Shown: piece by piece, positions 53,808 through 59,373 of the stretch | Numbering within the stretch: the stretch's first letter is position 1 | Layout of the letters: the number at the start of each line of letters is the position of its first letter | Source: Deltaproteobacteria bacterium tcs-42 | Lineage (GTDB): Bacteria > Desulfobacterota > Desulfuromonadia > Desulfuromonadales > Geopsychrobacteraceae | Direction: 5' to 3' | DNA length: 59,373 nucleotides | Assembly: GCA_002049545.1 (NCBI GenBank) | Contig: LLYT01000004.1 | Span: forward strand, 1-59,373 | Notes under the pieces: model-generated | Told to the model about the DNA's origin: nothing | Database searches by the model: none | What the model saw: only the letters and a program-made list of their open reading frames with translations | Translations under genes and position numbers: made by a program

Positions 53808-55586
53808 TTATTCGGGGATCTGGTCCAACTCATCCCATCGCAAATAAGCTTCTTCCAGTTCAATTTCTACCCTCTGCAGTCGCTCTTTCAGGTTGGTGAT
53901 CTGGGAACCATCTCCCTCTTTGTAGATATCAGGATTGGCCATCTGCTCGTGCAGTTCGGTTTGTTCTGTCTCAAGAGAGTCGATTTGTTCCGGTAGCGAT
54001 TCGAGCTCCTTTTTTTCCTTGAAGCTCAGCTTGCGTGGACGCTGTTTGCGTTGAGCCGGTTTGGGTTTCTCCTTCTTTTGTGGCGTTTCCGGTTGCTGTC
54101 GGGTTGCCAGCCAGTCGTCGTAGCCACCGATAATTTCTTTAATGCCGCCGTTACCATCAAATACCAATGAACTGGTCACGACGTTATTCAAAAAGGTGCG
54201 GTCGTGGCTGACCAGAAGGACCGTCCCTTTGTAGTCGAGGAGGAGTTCTTCAAGCAGATCCAGTGTTTCCATGTCGAGATCATTGGTCGGCTCATCGAGA
54301 ATGAGTAAATTGGCAGGCTGGGTGAACAGTTTGGCCAGGAGCAGGCGGTTTTTTTCACCACCTGACAAGACCCGCACCGGGGTGCGAGCGCGTTCGGGGG
54401 TGAAGAGAAAATCTTGCAGGTAGCCGTAAATGTGGCGGGGTTGAGCGTTTATCAGGACCTGATCATGGTCATCGGCAATATTTTGTTTGACACTGCGGTC
54501 CTCATCCAATTGATCGCGAAGTTGATCAAAATAGGCAATCTGCAGATTTGTGCCGTGCCGTAATTTTCCTGTGGTTGGTTGCAACGCTTCGGTCAAAATT
54601 TTCAGCAGGGTGGTTTTGCCACTCCCGTTTGGTCCGATCAGGCCAATCCGGTCTCCGCGCATAATGCGTAAATCAAGAGAATTAATAACCCGGTTGTTAT
54701 CATAGCTGAAACTGAGTTCTTTTGCTTCCAGAACCATCTGCCCGCTACGCTGCCCCGTCTCCAATTGCAGGCGGACCTGCCCGGTTCGATCCCGACGCTG
54801 ACGTTGTTTTTCGCGGAGTTTGTGTAGTTCTCTTACGCGACCCATGTTGCGGGTGCGGCGTGCCTTGATCCCCTTACGGATCCAGATCTCTTCCTCCGCC
54901 AGTTTCTGATCCAGGCGTGCCCGGGCTTTGTCTTCACTGTTCAAGACATCCTGGCGACGCTCTAAAAAGGTCGCATAATTACAGCGATAATCTTGCAGTT
55001 GACCGCGATCGAGCTCGACAATCCGACTGGCCAGATTGCGTGCAAAGGTGCGATCATGACTGATAAAGATCAACGTCTTGCGCAACCGCAGTAAAAAAGT
55101 TTCCAGCCAGCAAATAGCAGTAATATCAAGGTGATTGGTTGGTTCATCCAGTAACAGCAGGTCGGGGTCCTGGACCAGTGCAGCGGCAAGCAGGGCACGC
55201 CGTTTTAATCCCCCGGAGAGGGTCGTTAGTTCTGCTTCTGCTGCCAGGTCAAGTTGGCTCAAGGTCTGTTTGACCCGGATATCGGCCCAATGGGGTTCTG
55301 TCCCCTGCGACAAGAGAGTTTTTTGTAGATAGCGACTGACCATCCCTTCCCATTGCTCCGGGAACTCCTGTGGTACATAGGCAGATTTTACCCCTTGCTG
55401 GCGGATGATCTCTCCAGAATCGGGGGGAGAGTCATTGTTGATCAAGTGTAGCAGCGTTGATTTCCCCGCTCCATTGCGACCCAGCAGGCAGATACGGTCA
55501 CCCGATTCGATCTGCAGGCTCGCGTTATCCAGAAGTTTGGGGCCACCGAAAGCGTGGCTGACCTGGTTGAGGGAGATGATATTCAT
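53808..55586 (-). CDS. uup: ABC-F family ATPase (Uup-like)
   Basis: A 592-residue protein with two ABC domains: Walker A GRNGAGKSTLL and GPNGSGKTTLL, signatures LSGGLKRRALL and LSGGEKNRLLL, and Walker B LLLDEPTNHLD and LILDEPTNDLD. There are no membrane helices. The end (about 525-592) is a charged coiled coil typical of Uup. ABC-F proteins act on the ribosome or on DNA-branch stability. Convergent with the Fe-S gene and flanked by hairpin repeats. Confidence 0.9.
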   Translation of the reverse strand: MNIISLNQVSHAFGGPKLLDNASLQIESGDRICLLGRNGAGKSTLLHLINNDSPPDSGEIIRQQGVKSAYVPQEFPEQWEGMVSRYLQKTLLSQGTEPHWADIRVKQTLSQLDLAAEAELTTLSGGLKRRALLAAALVQDPDLLLLDEPTNHLDITAICWLETFLLRLRKTLIFISHDRTFARNLASRIVELDRGQLQDYRCNYATFLERRQDVLNSEDKARARLDQKLAEEEIWIRKGIKARRTRNMGRVRELHKLREKQRQRRDRTGQVRLQLETGQRSGQMVLEAKELSFSYDNNRVINSLDLRIMRGDRIGLIGPNGSGKTTLLKILTEALQPTTGKLRHGTNLQIAYFDQLRDQLDEDRSVKQNIADDHDQVLINAQPRHIYGYLQDFLFTPERARTPVRVLSGGEKNRLLLAKLFTQPANLLILDEPTNDLDMETLDLLEELLLDYKGTVLLVSHDRTFLNNVVTSSLVFDGNGGIKEIIGGYDDWLATRQQPETPQKKEKPKPAQRKQRPRKLSFKEKKELESLPEQIDSLETEQTELHEQMANPDIYKEGDGSQITNLKERLQRVEIELEEAYLRWDELDQIPE

Positions 55587-55627
55587 AATTTAATTCAGAT
55601 TGTTTTCTGCTGAGGTGTCAGGAATAT

Positions 55628-55743
55628 TTAACAGAGATGGAGAGTAACGCAGAGATCGCAGAGCAAGGCAAAATGCCCTTGTTTGGTTTAAAATCAAAAA
55701 AAGGTTTGTTTCTCTCTGCCTCGCTCCGTCTCGCCGTTAAAGT
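55628..55743. repeat. TTAACGGAGAG hairpin repeat, copy 5
   Basis: TTTAACAGAGATGGAGAG at the left and CTCCGTCTCGCCGTTAAAG at the right, with GGTTTAAAATCAAA in the middle. Shorter than copy 3. Between the Uup gene and the FG-GAP gene start. Confidence 0.7.
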
Positions 55744-55753
55744 CTTTGATTGG

Positions 55754-57472
55754 TTATTGATTCATTTCGTAAATGACCACCGCCGAACGCCCTTTTTGCA
55801 GTAGATTTTTCTGCTTGTATTTAACGACCATGACCAATTCCTCCTCACCGTCATTGTCAGCATCAGCCACAGTGAAATCGGCAAGGTAGCCGTTCTGATC
55901 GGCTGTTTCCCAGGTTTCCTGCAATGCGACTCCATTCCATTTGAGTGCCACAACGCGGCTTTTGTCAAAGTTACGGTAGCGTTCAAAAATGCGGGGACCA
56001 TCATTCTGTGGAACGAGGATTTCTCCAGTGGGAAGCGTCAGTAAGCGTTGTTGAATGTAGACAGGGTGGGTCAGCTCATTTTTGCTGTCTTGTTTATTGT
56101 TAAAAAGAACTTCGGTGCCACCAAAGTGATCTCCCGATTCCCAGAGGGCTGCTCCCCCTGGAGTGGTGACGTGGAGGTTATCAGTGTTTGAAATATGGGC
56201 ATAAAGTCGGTCGTTGTCTGTTCCCTTGAGTGGGGTGAAACTAAATAGATTGAGCTTGGCCGGTAAGGGGATAGCGGCTCCTTGCTTGAGTGTGTCTCCG
56301 GAACGTATGACCCGGAATGGATGACCGGAAAAAGGATTTTCAGAATCATTCAGGGTCTGTGCAATCAGGGTCAAACCTTCTTGTGGCTGGTTAACAACAC
56401 GGAAGAGCCATGGAACCCTGTTGATGGTGATCTGATATTGACCCTGTGAAAATTCGACCACCTGGGAGCTGATTCGGGTTCCGGCACTTGCGCTGACGTA
56501 AATTTCAGCGAGTCCATCAAGATTTGTATCGGCGGAATCAAGGCTTAGTAACTGGACCCCTGCGGCAAAGTTAACCGTTTTTACCGGGATCAGCTTGCCA
56601 TCGGTCATACGCACGATCTGTAGGCGATTCTTCATGGCAACGGCTGTTTCGAGCTGCCCATCAGCGTCAAAATCGGCGACCGAGATACCGACCGGATTTC
56701 CATGCAAATTCGGCCCCACCCAGATGCCATCATTCAGTTGTTGCTCCTGAGTGATTCCCGGGTTTTCCAGCCGCTTGTCTTTCCCTCCAAATCCGATCGA
56801 GCTGGTCAAGCCGTCGATTGCCTGGTTCAGCAGGCTTTTGTCCTTTTGTGGTGGCCCCCCGGGTTGAAAATTATTGGCTTGATAGGATCCAACCAGAGGT
56901 GCGGAGAGCTTTCCGTTGCGGTACTGATATCGTTTTAGTTCAACCCCGGCCGAATTCGTGATTTTCAGGTTGTTGTCGATCAAGACAAAAATCAATTCAG
57001 AGGCGGTTTTGTCGGTATCTCCCAGCCAGTTTAAATGTGGCAGGGCAAGTTGTAATTCTTGTGCCAGAATATTGTCTGATTCAGCGGATTGAAAACGGGT
57101 GGGGGTCTGCTCAAACCGTTTGATCTGATCACCTTTTTTCGGAGCGATGTCTGCAGACAGGGGTTTAGCGTAAGAGTAGCCCGATTTAACCTGGGTCACC
57201 TGAAGATAGCCCTTTGCCAATTCATGAGTTCCAAGAATTTCCTTGGTGTCGGGATGGATGATCTTCTCTCCCGGCATGACTAAAGTGAGTATATCCCCTT
57301 CACGAAGGTTGGCCGAAGCATCCAGGTCAACCAGATATTCTTCACCGATTGGCATGATGATAGTGCCACTGACAGGTGCAAAATCAATTTTTAACTGTTC
57401 AGGAACTTCTGCCAGAGAAGCAAGTGGAAAACAGAGCAAAAGGAGCAAACTTAATTTAGCAATTAATTTCAT
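55754..57472 (-). CDS. Secreted FG-GAP/VCBS-like repeat protein
   Basis: A 572-residue protein with a signal peptide (LIAKLSLLLLLCFPLASLAE). The second half has FG-GAP-like calcium motifs: ISVADFDADGQLETAVAM, ADTNLDGLAEIYVSA and FTVADADNDGEEELVMVV, each with D-x-D-x-D/N-G. These usually form beta-propeller blades in exported proteins. The N-terminal 150 residues resemble extracytoplasmic assembly proteins (IDFAPVSGTIIMPIG) but no family is assigned. Periplasmic or surface, no membrane anchor. Function unknown. Confidence 0.7.
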   Translation of the reverse strand: MKLIAKLSLLLLLCFPLASLAEVPEQLKIDFAPVSGTIIMPIGEEYLVDLDASANLREGDILTLVMPGEKIIHPDTKEILGTHELAKGYLQVTQVKSGYSYAKPLSADIAPKKGDQIKRFEQTPTRFQSAESDNILAQELQLALPHLNWLGDTDKTASELIFVLIDNNLKITNSAGVELKRYQYRNGKLSAPLVGSYQANNFQPGGPPQKDKSLLNQAIDGLTSSIGFGGKDKRLENPGITQEQQLNDGIWVGPNLHGNPVGISVADFDADGQLETAVAMKNRLQIVRMTDGKLIPVKTVNFAAGVQLLSLDSADTNLDGLAEIYVSASAGTRISSQVVEFSQGQYQITINRVPWLFRVVNQPQEGLTLIAQTLNDSENPFSGHPFRVIRSGDTLKQGAAIPLPAKLNLFSFTPLKGTDNDRLYAHISNTDNLHVTTPGGAALWESGDHFGGTEVLFNNKQDSKNELTHPVYIQQRLLTLPTGEILVPQNDGPRIFERYRNFDKSRVVALKWNGVALQETWETADQNGYLADFTVADADNDGEEELVMVVKYKQKNLLQKGRSAVVIYEMNQ

Positions 57473-57561
57473 ATCCTAGTCTACCTTGTATGTCGCGGTG
57501 GTTGGTGTAAAGGCACGCATTCTAGCTGTTTTGCAGATAAATAGAAAGGGGAATGTTGTAA

Positions 57562-58609
57562 GGGGACGCCGTTGCTTTAGTGCTTTAACATCAAAACCCA
57601 ATCAGGTAGGCCGGTTTCTGTTTGAATAAGCCGTTCACCTTTGTCCGCCGCTCGACTGACGGATGATGATCCAATCCCCAAATATTCTGCTGTGGCTGTT
57701 CCTGAATGACCAAGGCGGCGTACGGCACAATAACAGAAAATAGATCTGGCTTCCGAGGCTTCGCCAGATCGAGCCCTTCTCATGAAGCGATCAGTCGATA
57801 TTGAATATTTGTCAACAATCACCATCATTAACTCACCCAGTGACATTTTTGCTTGTGCTGGGGTGTCCAGTAGCCCATAGTCTTGCAGTTGTTGGACAAA
57901 GTCACCACTTCCGAGAACGCGTTCATCGTAAAATTGCGGTTCATCATGATTGGTTCGTCCCGTTTGACTTCGCTTCAACCCTCCGCCAATCAGTTCTGGT
58001 CGTTTCCCTTGTTTGATCCCTTCAGCGACAAATTGCCGATACTGCTGCCGTGCCGATTTCTCATTTTGAGAAAAAAGTGAAAGGACCCAGTCCGTTGCAA
58101 ATTCTGAATTTTTATTCTGTCCCAGTAACTCAGCATGGCCACACCAGGGATACAGCCCGAGTGTTTCTAGGTCATCCACCAATCCTGCTCTGAGTGGATT
58201 AAGGTGAATGTAGCGGATCAATTCAAGCAGGTATGCTTCTTCTTCACAAACGATGGATTTGTAGCGATTCTGGAATAGGTGGCCGCTGCGCTTATGGCGA
58301 CGATTGAAAGTGACCGCATATCCAGTCAGCAGGCGCCGCATAAAGCGGGAGAGCTCAACAGTGTGTGGCCGCAGAAGCAGGTGGAAGTGGTTAGGGATCA
58401 GCGCCCATGCGTAGCAGTCAGTATCTGTTTCTGATAACAGCATCCGCAGGCGCTCAACGAAGTTGCTACGATCCTCATCGTCATAGAAGATCTTGCCACG
58501 CTCAATTCCGCGGACAATGACGTGATGGAGGAGGTTGGGGCTGTCAATGCGAGGTTGTCTTGGCATGGAGGGAAGCTATCATGCTTAAAGCATAAAAGCA
58601 ACAGCGTCC
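57562..58609 (-). mobile_element. RAYT element with inverted ends
   Basis: A transposase gene bounded by similar ends: GGGGACGCCGTTGCTTTAGT (57563 onward) and, on the opposite strand at 58609 leftward, GGGACGCTGTTGCTTTTATG. About 22 of 26 positions agree. The left end overlaps the final codons of the transposase. This fits REP-associated elements, whose ends are the single-stranded targets of the enzyme. Confidence 0.7.
57577..58566 (-). CDS. REP-associated tyrosine transposase (RAYT)
   Basis: A 329-residue Y1-type transposase. The HUH metal motif is in NHFHLLLRPH (about residue 64), and RYIHLNPLRAGLV supplies the catalytic tyrosine. YAVTFNRRHKRSGHLFQNRY is the family helix. The last 150 residues are a long RAYT-type C-terminal domain with a helix-turn-helix look (TATAEYLGIGSSSVSRAAD). 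It nicks REP hairpins by single-strand chemistry. ATG 58566 follows a CATGCC string; the palindrome ATGCTTAAAGCAT lies just upstream. Confidence 0.9.
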   Translation of the reverse strand: MPRQPRIDSPNLLHHVIVRGIERGKIFYDDEDRSNFVERLRMLLSETDTDCYAWALIPNHFHLLLRPHTVELSRFMRRLLTGYAVTFNRRHKRSGHLFQNRYKSIVCEEEAYLLELIRYIHLNPLRAGLVDDLETLGLYPWCGHAELLGQNKNSEFATDWVLSLFSQNEKSARQQYRQFVAEGIKQGKRPELIGGGLKRSQTGRTNHDEPQFYDERVLGSGDFVQQLQDYGLLDTPAQAKMSLGELMMVIVDKYSISTDRFMRRARSGEASEARSIFCYCAVRRLGHSGTATAEYLGIGSSSVSRAADKGERLIQTETGLPDWVLMLKH

Positions 58610-58669
58610 CCGTTTTGTCCCAGCGTCCCCGTTTTGTCGTTTTGTCCCCACCAGCGTCCCCATTTTGCC
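58581..58669. repeat. Tandem AGCGTCCCC repeats upstream of the transposase
   Basis: A palindrome ATGCTTAAAGCAT (58581-58593) is followed by three direct copies of AGCGTCCCCGTTTTGTC or close variants (from 58603, 58622, 58653). The first lies in the element end. They resemble REP sites of the RAYT family. Confidence 0.75.
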
Positions 58670-58674
58670 CAATA

Positions 58675-58706
58675 AAAAAGCCCGTTGCATTTGCAACGGG
58701 CTTTTC
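58675..58706. terminator. Bidirectional rho-independent terminator
   Basis: AAAAGCCCGTTGCA, TT, TGCAACGGGCTTTT: a perfect 14-pair hairpin flanked by A and T runs on both sides. It ends the outer-membrane protein transcript on the minus strand. Confidence 0.92.
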
Positions 58707-58739
58707 TGTGGTGGTACGATTTTTTAACTTCTATAAGAT

Positions 58740-59373
58740 TTAGAAGTTAACTTGCAGTTGTGTCCAGAGGCTGATGCTGTCGTCGTCACCTGCATCGCTG
58801 TCAACGTCTTCATAAATCACGTCAGCCATGAAGTAGGTGTTTGTCGCAACTTTGTACTTAGTGGATGCTGTAACGTTCATGTAGTCGAAGTCTTCAACAG
58901 CATCTTCTTCTTCCATGCCATACACACCCTGGAATTTGTATCCAAGGACATCACTAGCATTGAAGGTTGCATTGAGTCCGAGGCCGATAAAACCAGCATT
59001 GCCTACGAAGCTGTTTGGACCCCAACCACTGAGAGGAGCACCAGCAACAACGTTGCCGCCAACATATCCACCCCAAACTGGGTTGAAGGAATCCCAGTTA
59101 GTAACGTCAACGATAACAGCGTCGTCTTCATCGCCGGCTGCATACAGGAACCAGCCACCAACGCTCATAGCATCACTAACGGAGGTATTAGCATCAAGAT
59201 AGAACTGGGTGCCGGTGTAGTCAGTGCCAGCGCCGTTGTCGCCATCAAGGATGTCGAGTTCAGCTTTGATGGCAAAGTCAGCAACGTTGAAGCTAGTAGC
59301 GATACCAAAAGCACTCTTGTTATCGTCTGTAGCAGCATCATCGAGAAGGGCATAAATACCATTAACGGTGAAA
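58740..59373 (-). CDS. Outer-membrane beta-barrel protein (porin-like), C-terminal part
   Basis: About 210 codons are present, open at the right window edge; the start lies outside. The residues alternate in beta-barrel style (for example YFMADVIYEDVDSD, SLWTQLQVNF) and end in phenylalanine, the sorting signal for the outer-membrane BAM machinery. Aspartate-rich loops (DAATDDNKSAF, DGDNGAGTD) are surface-exposed. Similar proteins in deltaproteobacteria are porin-like diffusion channels. Two shorter frames inside are only later start points of the same frame. Confidence 0.85.
   Translation of the reverse strand, partial: FTVNGIYALLDDAATDDNKSAFGIATSFNVADFAIKAELDILDGDNGAGTDYTGTQFYLDANTSVSDAMSVGGWFLYAAGDEDDAVIVDVTNWDSFNPVWGGYVGGNVVAGAPLSGWGPNSFVGNAGFIGLGLNATFNASDVLGYKFQGVYGMEEEDAVEDFDYMNVTASTKYKVATNTYFMADVIYEDVDSDAGDDDSISLWTQLQVNF

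Noticed and set aside
48742-55743. CRISPR-like repetition
   Set aside because: The recurring strings are large, imperfect palindromes at gene ends, not evenly spaced short repeats with unique spacers.

Overview
The window reads as chromosome of an anaerobic deltaproteobacterium of the Desulfuromonadales type (Desulfuromonas, Pelobacter and relatives), probably from a saline habitat. This is inferred from gene content: lysine 2,3-aminomutase/acetyltransferase (ablA/ablB) for an osmolyte, choline-to-betaine oxidation, CheX-rich chemotaxis, a heme-c chemoreceptor, a hemerythrin chemoreceptor, and lactate oxidation genes. No rRNA or species marker is present.

Layout. 1-430: the 3' end of a group II intron (maturase C-terminus plus domains V/VI) sits antisense inside a polyamine-type ABC permease gene, which is broken. 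544-9768 (minus): a catabolic cluster with a proline racemase family enzyme, two M20 deacylases, two class III aminotransferases, a thiolase and a two-subunit CoA-transferase. A divergent IclR regulator (10027-10803) faces it, and the same palindrome lies before both transcription units. A GlnQ-type ATPase remnant is buried in the cluster, so both transporter traces here are dead. 10920-14319: ablA/ablB with a MarR regulator and a candidate operator. 14480-18777: cysteine desulfidase family, an ArgA-like acetyltransferase, a glycerophosphodiesterase, tadA and tRNA-Ser(CGA), followed by a duplicated tRNA tail. 18900-24437: a GntR regulator with twin operators, betA, betB, an orphan choline/betaine binding protein and a small membrane protein. 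24628-25760: a sigma-54 activator gene broken by a G-tract frameshift.

25807-38583 (minus) is the most unusual region. It is a chemotaxis cluster with a CZB/hemerythrin receptor, a two-Hpt CheA, CheW, CheR, CheB, CheD, an HDOD protein, two CheY proteins and four proteins carrying five CheX/CheC-like domains. One of these is a 630-residue duplicated protein ending in a pseudo-receiver. A heme-c chemoreceptor follows (38905-40653) and a PilJ-type one lies at 44063-45838. The receptors suggest sensing of redox state, oxygen and metals.

40800-47159: a pcnB deletion remnant, miaA, a large palindromic repeat region, a glycosyltransferase, the PilJ-type receptor and ilvE. 47472-53697: lactate racemase larA, an HDOD-GGDEF protein, and a FAD oxidase/iron-sulfur pair, separated by members of one hairpin repeat family. 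53808-59373: an Uup-type ABC-F ATPase, a secreted FG-GAP-like protein, a REP-associated tyrosine transposase element with inverted ends, and the C-terminal part of an outer-membrane protein.

Several short repeat families and at least four decayed genes suggest an actively remodelled chromosome. Functional names come from motif reading only; no database search was run.
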